Below, in pieces: positions 32,816-43,799 of a stretch of DNA of 64,000 bases. Location of the stretch: positions 234,996,994 through 235,060,993 of the forward strand of contig NC_066584.1 in NCBI RefSeq assembly GCF_024323335.1, in the 5' to 3' direction. Source of the DNA: Lathyrus oleraceus (Eukaryota > Streptophyta > Magnoliopsida > Fabales > Fabaceae). Position 1 is the first letter of the stretch; each line of letters opens with the position of its first letter. The notes beneath the pieces are model-generated. The model did no database searches. It saw nothing but the letters and a program-made list of their open reading frames with translations, and was not told the DNA's origin. The translations under genes and the position numbers were made by a program.

Positions 32816-34148
32816 AGAAACCCAAATCTAAACATGACGAAAAATTCATTAATTCGTTAAGTGGCCTAGAAAGGCGCTACAAAAAATGGTCGGTTGACCT
32901 TACAAGATTAAAACAAAGGAAAATCAGGTGAGAAATCTAGATTTGAAATCCCCAATTTTGATGTTGGCCTCAATTTTGAGGGCCTTTTCTCCATGGGAGA
33001 TTCCCTTCGGAACCTCGTGGTCGATGACCTCTTGGGCAGGAAGCTCTTCAGCCGTCTCTAAGGAAGCCTTTTGCGCTTCCACATAAGTGATTTTTCTATT
33101 CAGTTCGGCTATCTGGGCTTGGTAGTCCAAAATTTACTGGTCGAAGGCTTGTTGTCAACAGAGGCATTCCTTTTTCTTGGATTCAAATTCGTTGAGTTTT
33201 TGCTCACATTCTTCACTAGAGTCCTACTCAAGCCTTACTTTGTTGAGTTTCGTCTTGATTTGAAGGTCAACATTTTGATGGAGGCTAAGGTCCTTGACAA
33301 ATTAAGTGAAGAAGACCTAAAACTCGACAAAATACTTGACCATCGAGGCAGGAAGGTCATGAAGTGCAAGTGCGTCAAGGAATTTGAAGATGTCACGGGC
33401 TAACCCTTATTCTGTTTCAAGAGCAAGTAAAAATTCGCGCTCAAAAAGTGACGCTTTTAGTTATTGAAGGTTGAAAGTGGCTTCAACATTCAGCTCCGAG
33501 GAAGGAGTCATAATCGAAGACGGAGGTGGCACATCGATCGAAAGATGACAAACTTGTTGTAGTTTTCGAAGGGCCTCCGCAGGGTTCCGTTGTTTGATAA
33601 TCCTAATTTCGCTCGAAGTTAGAACACCGGTGGACACACATTCGTCAACAACATTTGGAGGATTTATAGTTGGTGTGGAAACAGGATTTTGTTGAACCAC
33701 TGGCGAGACACTCTAGAACTTAGCTTGCCTTTGTGGACTCAAGACAATGTCGACAGTTGGATTGTCGGCCCTATCTTCTGCCATAGTTTCGGTCGGAGTT
33801 GGAGTGGCCACAAGTTCCTGGAGGATGAAAAAATCAGAACTCACGACGAAAAGAAACCCACAGGTTGTCGAGATAAAGATGAACGAATACCTGAAGGACC
33901 ACGCGAGGTAGAGAAGCTGTAGGAGTCCTCTCTGGATCACGAGGGGAGAAAACCTCCTCGAGGTCATCTTGGATTGCAGGTGTTGAAGTCGAAGGATCCA
34001 CCTTCGATGGAGTCTTTTTAGGCTGAGCCTATTTTCTTTGGATAGGAGTAAAGGGCATTTTGGGTGGTGCCTTTGACATCGGAAAAATTTACGAATGCAC
34101 ACTACCGGCGAACTCCTCATTGTTGACTGAAGGTACTTCTTCAGGGAC

Positions 34149-34223
34149 CTGAGTTACAAGATAAGTAAGAGGGTCATGAAAGTCATTAAGATGGAAAATC
34201 TTGAGGACATTGATGCGAAATAC
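34149..34223 (-). other. Candidate intron 2 of the antisense PMD gene
   Basis: On the minus strand the donor context is CACAG|GTATTT (G at 34223) and the acceptor context TAACTCAG|GTCCC (AG at 34150-34149). It is 75 nt, with a T-rich interior. Inference from splice-like sequence only. Confidence 0.4.
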
Positions 34224-34310
34224 CTGTGAATTGAGAGTCGATGGCGGCCGTTGCTTCTTCGAGGGCTTGGCCAATGCTGGTCCAAATGAGGGAACATCCC
34301 TCTTATAACC

Positions 34311-34374
34311 CTAATAACAGAAACTTTCAGTTTTACATTCATAGGAAATAGGAAATAAAAGTAGTAACATATAC
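34311..34374 (-). other. Candidate intron 1 of the antisense PMD gene
   Basis: On the minus strand the donor is AGAAAG|GTATAT (G at 34374) and the acceptor CTGTTATTAG|GGTTAT (AG at 34312-34311). It is 64 nt and T/A-rich, short but within the size range of plant introns. Confidence 0.4.
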
Positions 34375-36460
34375 CTTTCTGGGGGCTTCATCGACATTGT
34401 CATTTTGGATTATATGGTCGGAAGCATTAATAGGCGGTGGCGGAGGTGGTATGGTGTCGACGATGGTGGAAAGAGCATCAATCATATTCTGAAGGAATTG
34501 GTCACTAAGAAAGGCTTGACTCTGGTAGGCGACCCACCATTCGTCAAAATTGACTGTTGTTAAAAAGGATTGTTGAAATTTGAACATAGGGAGTTCATAA
34601 CATTGGGTAGACTTGTAGAAACGAAGGAAGACTTTATGGTCATCAACATTTAACGATCGACCCGACTATAGAATTTCGATCACATGTGATACCAGAGGCT
34701 TTAGAACCATTTTACTTAAACCAAATTGGTGAGCTACCAAATTGGGTTGATAGCTCATAAAACCATACCCCTTCGACCCTGTTTCAATTCTGTAAGATAG
34801 CAATGTAGGAGTCAAAATGCTCTCCATATTGCGTTCGATTGTGCTGCGGTCTGAGGAGAGCCACCTGGAAAAGGATCTTTAAACCACTTTGGGCCGAAGG
34901 TTCGATCAACGAATGGAGCCATGCCAGGAGAAAACTTATCGGCTTCGATAAACATATTTAGGTACTTCATGAAGAGGTGTTTGTTGGGAGTCTCCTGGCA
35001 TGTTGTCAAAGCCAACCTAGCCCCTTCGATGGGTCGATCTTCATTTAACCTCATGATGAATTCTGACACGGGGTAGCCCAACTGATACTCGAAGGTGGCA
35101 TTTAATCATTGTTGTAGGAGCCACAAGGGACCCGACAAATTCAGGGCCTTGGGAGTGTTAGGGAGGAATTTTAGTTTCAGGGTTGCACACCTCAAAGCCT
35201 GATACAAAAAGGCTAGTAATAGTTTTCCCAAAGAAACTTGTTGGCCCTCATGAATTTGGATCTCTAGGTTGATGTAGCTCTTCACTATCTACAAGGAGCC
35301 AAGATAAAATACATAATACGAAAGTCACAGTTTGAGGAAGGCTATGTGTTCTTCGTCGGATACCTCGGCGGAGTCTTTGTTGTGGTGATCCTCGATGTAA
35401 TTCTGGAGACTGGCTCGAATGAACGAGAAAGTATTTTCCGTCAGAAGTGTGGGGTCAAAGGTTTCTCCCAACAGCGAAAGACCAGTAATGGCTGCTATGT
35501 CAAATAGTGTGGGTGTTAGCATCCCACATGGCAGTTCAAAGGTGTTAGTCGAACCCTCCCAGAAGTACATAGAAGCCAATAACATGCAAGGATTGATGCG
35601 ATAGGCATACCTAGATATCTAGATGGGGTTGAAGATCCCTGCACTCCTCCACTGATCTTGGCATTTACTCTGAACTTTGTTAAGCCATGCCAGATACTTT
35701 TTATTACTTGGAGTAGGCATGGATCTGAAGACTCTGGCTTTAGCCTCCATAAACCTAACATCGATAACGTCGGACTTGTCGAAGGAAGGAGGAGTAGCAA
35801 GTGCATAGTTAGGGAAAAAAGTTGCGACAACTTTTGGTGAGGATTTTGGCTCCGCGAGAGGCCCATGAAATGCAACTAATTTCCTATCGACCACGAAAGG
35901 AATCAGCATTTGGCACTGCCAGTTTTTCATTACTGCTTCATCAGAAGAAATAGGTTAAGGAATGCAGTTCATACTCTCCTTTGTAGTAAGCCTAAAGGCG
36001 ATGGGGTTGTTCCTAGTGGAGAAAGAACTAACGTCTTTAGTGTGGGTAGAAGAAGCCATGAAAGAACAATTTGAAGAAAATATGGCAAGGTTGGAGTTTT
36101 AGATGAAAGATTCACTGCAGAAGTTGCTGAAGAAAGATGCAAGGAAAGATGCGCGGTTGCGGTAGCAGAAACGTTTGGAGGATGAGGACAGAGCTATTGA
36201 TAAGATAGCAAGATAAACAATCAAGCACTAATCGACTGATAAATGTCCAGCGAGGGAGTAGTGAGAGAGTTAGTGGTTTTGGTTACAATCCCACGACCTA
36301 GGGGGTAGCTAATAATGATGGCAGTGTGTCTGGGAAACAGCGCTGCAGGAAAGCCATCATCACACATTAAACCATAATTAGTGATAAGATGGCTAGCCAA
36401 AATTTGGACAATCAAAAGGAAGGTTCCTCGGTCGGCGAGCTCAAGTCGAAACCAACCTTT

Positions 36461-36473
36461 TCAGGGGGAAATT
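36461..36473 (+). other. Element A polypurine tract
   Basis: TCAGGGGGAAATT lies immediately before the 3' LTR start TGTTAGC. Confidence 0.8.
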
Positions 36474-37115
36474 TGTTAGCTGACCAATTTTGGCCAAAGA
36501 AGGCAAAGCATGGTCGATTAGAAAGTCTGTCGGAAGATTAGGTCGATGAGGAGAGCTGACAATCCAGGGTCGATATAAAAAGGGCCAGTCGAAGTCAAAG
36601 GATATCACTCCATGATGAGGAGTGATCGTGGGTGGCTGAAACGTGGGTAGTTACCTACGTACATGGGAGAAGTGTGTCGACACGTATCATCTCAAGACAT
36701 ATTTGCAACCTCCCAACAATTAATTTTTACTAGTATTTAAGCAAGTTGTAGGGATAATTTCAAAGGTGGCATTTTTAGCATTTGCAGTAGGAGTACACTT
36801 AAAGTACCAACGCGTTTACAAGAAAAGAGCTATCTCCCTACAAAAAATGTACTTTTGCTTCCACTTATATTTATCACTCATTTAACTTACCAAATCGTCT
36901 TTATGTTGTTGCCTTTACTTCCACCAGACTTTTGTCTTTTATTGCATTTACTTTACTGTATTTTTAACTCACCAAGAATTATATTCACTCCTTTTAAACA
37001 TTCCAAAGACTTTGCCAACTAAACCACCATACACTTAACACTAAGCCTAAGACTTTGTAGTCGGTCCTGCAAGTAACCCTCTGATAGGAAGACTAGAGAT
37101 TGTTAGCGAAAAACA
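36474..37115 (+). repeat. Element A 3' LTR
   Basis: 642 bp, TGTTAGCTGA...GCGAAAAACA, followed at once by the GGTGC duplication (37116-37120). Confidence 0.95.
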
Positions 37116-37120
37116 GGTGC

Positions 37121-37193
37121 ACAAGCATGGCTCGAACCCCTGACCTTGGGGTCATGGGGGAGTCTATCCCCTCACCCACTGGGCCAACGACCC
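37121..37193 (-). mobile_element. tRNA-related SINE-like sequence (5' head)
   Basis: On the minus strand TGGCCCAGTGGG (37186-37175) fits an RNA polymerase III A box and GGTTCGAGCC (37138-37129) fits a B box, 36 nt apart. The leading GGGTCGTTGGCCCAGTGGG looks like a tRNA 5' half. The 3' end does not pair with the 5' end as an acceptor stem would, so it is not a working tRNA. Its T-rich tail is at 8661-8691, on the other side of element A. It may be a SINE inserted in the Ogre LTR or a tRNA-like part of that LTR family. Confidence 0.6.
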
Positions 37194-39486
37194 ATTTGTG
37201 ATTACAAAACACGCTAACATGAATAAATAATAAAAACAATAAATGAATAAACTACGCACGTAGACCAACCAATCAACATGTGACAGACAAAGTTTTCAAA
37301 TTTGAAAAACGCGTCAACAGTCGTCTTCAACCTCGAATCATCCCAAAATCAAACTCCAAAAACACGTGTTTTTAATGAGATTTTCCCGTGGAATCATCTT
37401 CCCCAATAAAAAAAGCTAACCTCCACACTCATGAGCCATTGATTGGCTCTGAGTGTGGAGTTCTTATGAACGAAACAAAAAGCAAACTTAACCTAATTTA
37501 AAAATTAAATGATGGAAATGGAGCAATAGAAGCTATATGGTTAGGGTTAATGATCAGTGAAAGATTTCTAGCAAGAGGGTAACTTGTTTGAGTGAAGGAG
37601 ATGAGTATTTCTACCTGGTCGGGATCGGTTCAGGGAAGGATTTCGACGAATAAGCTCAGCTCAGATGAGGCTTGGGGAGGATGAGTTTGGGATTGGGAAA
37701 GCTTGAGTGAAGGTCAGTGAAGGTTTCTGGGTGGTTATTTTGGACTGAAACTCTTTGAAACTCAGAAACAAAATTTATGTTGTGGAGGTTTTGGTTCAAA
37801 TATGCAACAGAGGTTTGGGGCCTTTTTCAGCATGGAAAAAAAAGGAGACACCTTCCCTTATTTATAAGGAAGGTGTGTGGATGGTTTGGAGGGAAATAGA
37901 TGGAGGTTTGCTTCAGAAAGGGTGAAGCTCGAAAGTGCACTCAAGGTTGAACTTGGGGAGACAATGGTGGTTGTGTTTAGACCTTGTTTGCACTCCAGAC
38001 CAGTTGGCCTTCCCCCTTAACATTGATTTGGAACAAACATAGACAAAGAAGTGGCTTGCTATGTAATTTGCTTTTTGCCATTTTTAGAAAAGTCAGTATT
38101 TTCACATGGGGTCGATTTTTGAACTTTGGCATGTTTTGGCTTGCAAGTTGACTTCGTACTACACCATACTATCATGTGTAACATGTATGGGGACGATTAG
38201 AATCAAATTGATAGGGTTTGGACACTTGGTGCAAGGTTTTACAAATTCCGACTGACTTGTTTTGGTATGCTGATCAGGATGGACACCAATGTTTGAACCA
38301 AGGCCAAATGAAATTGGCTTGTGCGTTTTGATTCAATTTTAGGCCATTTATTCCTTGCTGTGAACTTGATTTAATGCAAAAAAAAACCAGGTTAAAAGGG
38401 CTTGTGGTTTGGAAATGGCAACATGTCAAAGTAGTGGTCATGACATGATTTTAGGGCATGGTAGGCATGTTGGGCCAGCTTGACCAATAGCAAAATTGAA
38501 CCCCTTCCTCAATGAATTAGGTCTTGGACCTTGAAACAAAGTTGGAGAGGAAGTTATTTAATACATTTAGCTCTAAGTGTAATTTAAAAAATGAAGAAGT
38601 TATGGTCTTTGAAACTTCCCAAAGGCCATTCTTGCCAAAATATGACCAACCAACATGCCCTAGTTTTAGGTTTTTTGTGATTTATTGCTTTTCAAGCCAT
38701 AATGATGGATGTTCTGACCTCAAATGATCATATCATGATGGGAAATGAATTTTGGGCTTTTGTGGAATGATTTTAGGTCAAATTTGTGGGTGGATCAAGT
38801 CATGGAATGTTGAAAAATCATGTATGAACCAAATACTTGCAACATGGATTAAATGGATGTTTAAAATTTAGATTGTAATGGACATGAAATGATGTTGAAT
38901 GAACAGTAGGGTGATTGGATGGATAAAAATGATCAATCTCAATGGTCAAGAAGCCCCCAAATTAGGGTTTCTTGAGTCATAAGTTCCATCAAGAACCATG
39001 GTCAGATGAATTAGGGCTTGAGTTATAGGGATCCAAGTGAGATGTTAAAGGCCATTGGGCATGAAAAAACTTTGGATTTGAGGGATCCTTGATGGCATGG
39101 TCAAGATCCATAGTGAATCATGACTTATACAAGCCAAAAGGTAGGTCAAGAGCCAAGGTTTGATCCTTGGTGAACAGATGAACCTTGAAGCTTCATCAAA
39201 GGGGACTCACCATCCAAAATGGACTTGGGGAGTGAGTGAGATGTATTGAATGACCCTCCAAGATTTTTAGGATGCTTAAGGATGAGATTAGGGTTAAGGT
39301 GGCTTGGGCACACCTCAATATGACCAAAGGATCTTGGAGCTTTGAAGATGAATCCCATGCCTTGGACTTGTGGATCATTGTGACCATTAAGTACAGATGC
39401 ATATGAGATGATATGTATGGGATGCATGCTTGGGTTTCGAGGCTTAAGAAGATGATATGGGGTAGGGAAAATTTGAGGGTATGACA
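37194..39486 (-). repeat. Ogre 3' LTR, proximal (U3-side) part
   Basis: On the minus strand it starts TGTCATACCCTCAAATTTT at 39486, directly after the polypurine tract, and runs to the SINE-like sequence. It holds no gene; the frames at 38524-38727 and 39146-39427 have no recognisable domain. A 40-nt imperfect hairpin lies at 37421-37460 (arms CTCCACACTCA/TGAGTGTGGAG). Confidence 0.75.
37421..37460. repeat. Short hairpin in the Ogre LTR
   Basis: 11-bp perfect outer arms CTCCACACTCA and TGAGTGTGGAG, then one unpaired T, then an inner GAGCC/GGCTC stem with a 7-nt loop. Confidence 0.8.
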
Positions 39487-39500
39487 GTTGCCCCTATTTA
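39487..39500 (-). other. Ogre polypurine tract
   Basis: On the minus strand ATAGGGGCAAC adjoins the LTR start at 39486. It is interrupted by pyrimidines but purine-rich and correctly placed. Confidence 0.65.
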
Positions 39501-41577
39501 ATCTTCTTGGACCTCAAGGTATGGATAATAACGACTTCTAATGCATTCATGGTAGGAGGGGATTAAATACTTTTAGGAGAAATCAAAAATTTTCTTTGTT
39601 GGGGATAATGGTGATATGAATTGATTTTTAGGGAATTATGCACGGTTATGATGATTATGCATGTAATACGATGCATGCAACATAAGCATCCTTGACATTA
39701 AAGTCCCAAGAAGACAGAGGGAGAAACTCCGCTATGGGATGAGAATCTCGGAAAAAGAAGAAAAGACTACTGCCCCTAGCAATGGCTAGGAAGAAAAATA
39801 AGGTAATTTCTATCAACAATTGGAATACCTAACTCTGCTGGGGAAATATGGATTCAACGATGATTCCTGGTAACAATGGAATACATGATATCTACTGGGG
39901 ACTAAACCCAAGTGAATTGAGCAATGATTCTTAGCAACGACTAAAATACCTGACTCAGGGGGGAATAAACAACTAGGTTCGGCGACAATTCCTAGCAATG
40001 GCTGGAATACCTGACTTAGCTAGAGATAAATAAGGTACGGTGACGATTCTTATGATGGCTAGAATACCCGACTCTGTGGGGAAAGAAGTTGTTCAATGAT
40101 GATTCCTAACGACGACTGGGAAACTTGACTTGATTGGGGATGGACTTCTTAAGAAGGTATAGTGACAGTTCTTAGCGACGGCTAGAGTACCTGACCCTGT
40201 TGAGGAAAGTACATAAACTCAGTGATGATTCCTAGCAACGGCTGGAATACCTGACATCTGTTGGGGCAATAGAGCATGCCAGTGAAGATTCCTTATGAAG
40301 ATCGAAATACCTGACTCGTGCTAGGGTAATTTCAAAGATGATTTTTAGCCATTGATAAAAATGATTGACTATGCTTAGGAGAAAATCACAAAATACCTCG
40401 TCTTTACTTAAAAGGGAGAGTTCAATGATGATTCTTAACAACGACTGAGAATACCTTAATCTGCGGGGAAGAAAATGTTATGATGACTCTCTAGGGGTAG
40501 AAGGAGTACAATGAAAATTCTTTTAGCAACGGAAAGAATACTTGTCTCTTCTAGGGAAACCCATTGAGATTGAAAACGGACAGCTCAATGATGATTCCTA
40601 GCAATGGCTTGAATACCTGATTCCTAACAACGTTTGGGAAATTCTGAATTTCGGCGAACCAATTGAGTATAATTATTTTGGAAGATACTTATCATGCGAT
40701 GTTATATATGCAGAATGTTAATGCATGTTCTGATTGTTGTAGGGGAATTATGCATATGTAAGGTTTGCAAGTTATGCCAAGTATGGTTAGACTTTGCAAG
40801 GAATATATCTAAGGGGTTCCAATAGTGATTGGGCTTAAAAGGGTGATTGGGGAGAGTGTACTGACTTTCTGGAACTTGAGAAATTGGAATTTGATGTCCA
40901 AGCAAGCGTTGAGTGCAATGGCTAAGGATCCATGCTAGGGAGGAAATGGTTGGCCAAGTCCACGGGACTGCATGGTGTTTTCAGGTTGGGGATACCAAAT
41001 GTGTTTGTGGTTACCTTTAGAAATTTTTGAAAGAAATGTAATTATATGTTGTTTCCCTTAAAAAAAAATTTGAAGCAATGGTTTTTAACAAGAAGTTTCC
41101 AATGTAATATCATTTAGAAAAAAATCATATTTCGCAGACAAAGCAGCAAAAGTAAAAATATTGTGCACATAAGAGGGAACTGATTTTATTGATAAATTAT
41201 CCCAAAAATGAGTGATTTTGTACAAAGAAGCAATTGAAAGAGGTGAATGTGAAAAGAAATTGAAAAACTGTAATGGCAATGAAACATCTCGGGTTTCCAC
41301 CAAATTCCAACTCTGCTATAGTCTTTATGCCTTTGGTCGTCCTTTGATCTTGCTTTCAGAAGGAGAATGACTTGACTGATTTGCTAGGGAAGCCACTGGA
41401 TTGACTTGCTGAGGCTTGAAAAAATATTCTTAGCTAGATGCAGCCTCTAGCTTTTATTAAATCCCTAATTTTTGCCTAGACCTCCCTTTCGTATTTTTAG
41501 TCTACCGAGATACCTATTTTTTTGCATAAGTCTATCTTTTGGGTTTTCAACTTATCGGGCTCATTTTATTTCAAGCG
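39501..41577 (-). other. Ogre 3' untranslated region
   Basis: About 2.1 kb between the end of pol and the polypurine tract. It contains the tandem array at 39805-40660. The rest (40661-41577) holds no recognisable domain; the frames at 40702-40905 and 41085-41303 look like noise. Tat-lineage elements are known for a variable 3' UTR carrying tandem repeats. Confidence 0.75.
39805..40660. repeat. Degenerate 55-65-bp tandem repeat array in Ogre 3' UTR
   Basis: About 13-14 units, each with a version of TGATGATTCCTAGCAACGGC then TGGAATACCTGACT and a G-rich CTGGGGA end. The first half of each unit is more conserved than the second, and spacer length varies. Units are 10-30% diverged by eye and one is interrupted (near 40340-40430). 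Confidence 0.85.
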
Positions 41578-42699
41578 TAGCAGTTTTTGACTGCATCTGC
41601 ATTCACAGGGGATAGAAGATCTTATCCATACATAGTTGCAAGGATCAAGGCTCCTCCAAAGAAGACCTTTCTCACAACGTATGAGCCTTCATAGTTTGGC
41701 GTCCATTTTCCCTTTGGATCAGTGTGAGTGGGCATAATCTTCTTTAATACAAGGTCTCCAACCTCAAGGCTACGGGGGAAGACCTTCTTGTCGTGTTCCC
41801 TCTTGATGTGCTTTTTGTAAAGTTGACTGTGGCAGATGTTGCCAAGCGCTTCTCATAAATGAGGTTTAGTTGGTTAAATCGGGCTTGGACCCATTCGGCG
41901 TCATCGAGCTTAACGTCAGTCAGAATCCTTAAATAAGGAATATCAACTTCAACTGGCAAGACTATATCCATGCCATACACGAGAGAGAAAGGGGTTTCCC
42001 CAATGGAAATGCATACTGAAGTGCGATAGCTATGCAATGCGAACGAGAGCATTCCGTGCCAATCTTTGTAGGTTTCCACCATTTTCTGCACGATCTTCTT
42101 GATGTTTTTGTTAGTTGCCTCAACAACGCCATTCATCTTAGGCCTATAAGGTGATGAGTTGTGATGGTCGATTTTAAAGCTTCGACATAGCTATTTCATC
42201 ATCTTGTTGTTGAGGTTAGATCCATTATTAATAATGATCTTATTAGGGACCCCATAACAACATATGATTTCTTTCCTTATGAACCGAGCCACCACTTGTC
42301 TGGTAACGTTGGCGTATGAGACGACTTCCACCCATTTTGTGAAATAGTTAATGGCTACAAGGATGAAGTGGTGCCCATTCGAGGCAGTTGGCTCTATTCG
42401 TCTGATTCCATCAATGCCCCACATGGAAAACAACCAAGGATATGTCAAGATATTGAGCGGCATTGGCGGTACATGGATCTTTTCGGCATAAATCCGGCAC
42501 TTATGGCATGTTTGGACGTGGTGGTGACAGTCAATCTCCATAGTCATCCAATAATAGCCTATCCTCGAGATTTTCTTCACCATAGTGTGTTCGCTGGCAT
42601 GTGCCCCGAAGGAGCCTTCATGGATTTCCATTATGATTTGGTTTGCTTCTTGCTTGTTCACACATCTTAGCAAAACCGAATCATAATTTCTCTTGTACA
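41578..42699 (-). pseudogene. Ogre integrase (broken)
   Basis: Two main frames. 42191-43015 (later part) has the zinc domain (IHEGSFGAHASEHTM...CHKCRIY), the core start WGIDGIRRIEPTASNGHHFI with the first Asp, and YGVPNKIIINNGSNL, where the second catalytic Asp is Asn. 41744-42136 resumes at NGVVEATNKNIKKIV (Glu kept), then TPFSLVYGMDIVLPVEV; the C-terminus continues in another frame to about 41578, where a stop interrupts it (LILATMYG, stop, then PVNADAVKN). Separate frames, a premature stop and an altered active site show it is dead. Confidence 0.9.
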
Positions 42700-43799
42700 A
42701 TACCCCTCCACTTAAGAAGAACTTGGAAGATAGTTTTTGAAGGTAATTCTTATCAGTAATGGATGCGTCCTTAGGGTATTCTTGGCATTCTAGGAATCTC
42801 ATGATGTCATAGAACCAAGGATAACCGTCGACTTCATCTTCGGCTGCTAAACAGTAAGCAGGCTCGTCCAAGCAGTTAAGGTGAAAACGTGGTGCTTCAT
42901 TCTTCCACTTGAGCTTAAACATGGATGCCAAAGTTTCCAAGGCATCATCTAGCTGATTCTCCTCTCGAGGGATGTGATGGAATGTGATCTCATTAAAGTA
43001 AGGGACTAGTTTCAAGACATACTCATTGTAAGGGTTGCGCTTATGATCTCTAGTATCCCAATCTTCTTTGACTTAGTAATCACTAAGGCTGAATCTCCGT
43101 AAACTTCAAGTATTTTGATCCTAAGATCAATAGAAGCTTCGATACCGAAGATACAAGCCTCGTACTCCGCCATATTATTTGTATATTCAAAATACAAACT
43201 TGCAGTAAAGGTGAGGTGAAAACTAGTTGGGGAGGTGATAACTTTCTAAATGCCATTATCGTGAGCGTTAGAAGCTCCATCAGAAACCAAAGTCCAACAT
43301 GACCCAGGCTCGAGTCCTTCTTTAGGGTCGGGGATATTGCAATCCCTAATAAATATGATATCTTCATAGGGAAATTCAAAACGCATAGACTGATAGTCTT
43401 CCAAGGGTTGTTGTGCAAGATAGTCTGACAGTATGCTTCCATTGATGGCCTTTTGAGTGACATGTTGGATGTCGTACTCGGTTAATTCCATTTGCCATCG
43501 GGTTACTCTACTGGTTAGAGCAGGCTTCTCAAAGATGTATTTGACGTGGTCCATCTTAGAGATCAACGGTGTTGTATGAGTGAGCATGTACTGCCTTAAA
43601 CATTTGGAAGCCCATGTTAGTGCGTAGCAGGTCTTTTCAAGCATTGAATATCTACTCTCGCAATCGGTGAACTTCTTACTTAAGTAGTATATTGCGTGTT
43701 CTTTTCTACCAGTTTCATCATGTTGACCAAGGACTCATCCCATGGATCCCTCGAGGACAGTGAGATACATAATCAACAACTTACCGGGTACATAAGGCA
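42700..43799 (-). pseudogene. Ogre RNase H and archaeal-type RNase H (broken)
   Basis: The frame 43246-43644 has the tail of the Ty3 RNase H (MLEKTCYALTWASKCLRQYM, HVKYIFEKPALTSRVTRWQM, then GSILSDYLAQQP) and begins the second RNase H with WTLVSDGASNAHDNGI, Asp kept. The frames 43012-43197 and the start of 42191-43015 supply MAEYEACIFGIEASIDLRI, YGDSALVI and HHIPREENQLDDALETLASM. Frame changes near 43250 and 43015 break it. The double RNase H supports Tat lineage placement. Confidence 0.9.

Larger units (their letters stand above)
32924..36058 (-). pseudogene. Antisense gene with plant mobile domain (PMD) inside element A
   Basis: Reading from MASSTHTKDVSSFSTRNNP at 36058, the minus strand gives, across stops and shifts: FVVDRKLVAFHGPLAEP; MLLASMYFWEGSTNTFELPC-GMLTPTLFDIAAITGLSLLGE; EVSDEEHIAFLKL; then ETPNKHLFMKYL and DRTFGPKWF. 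The W-x-G-STNTF...TPTLFD...TGL and SDEEHIAFL blocks are those of the aminotransferase-like plant mobile domain. Two stretches look like small introns (34311-34374 and 34149-34223). The 3' part (33130-32924) encodes a coiled-coil-like QIAELNRKITYVEAQKASLE. It lies between integrase and the 3' LTR, convergent with pol. Extra antisense genes are known in some Tat elements. This copy is broken and its function is unknown. Confidence 0.8.
8692..37115 (+). mobile_element. Element A: Tat-lineage Ty3/gypsy retrotransposon with antisense PMD gene
   Basis: It is bounded by two 642-bp LTRs (8692-9333 and 36474-37115) and a perfect 5-bp TSD, GGTGC, at 8687-8691 and 37116-37120. Between them are a PBS-like site, broken gag, protease, RT, RNase H and integrase on the plus strand, an antisense PMD gene, and a polypurine tract just before the 3' LTR. 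I count about 58 substitutions between the LTRs (about 9%), so this is an old insertion. Elements C and D (15426-31948) sit inside its integrase. Without them it is about 11.9 kb. Confidence 0.95.

Noticed and set aside
37121..37193. Functional tRNA gene
   Set aside because: A and B boxes are present, but the 5' end does not pair with the 3' end as an acceptor stem and the sequence runs on into a T-rich tail, so it is SINE-like at most.
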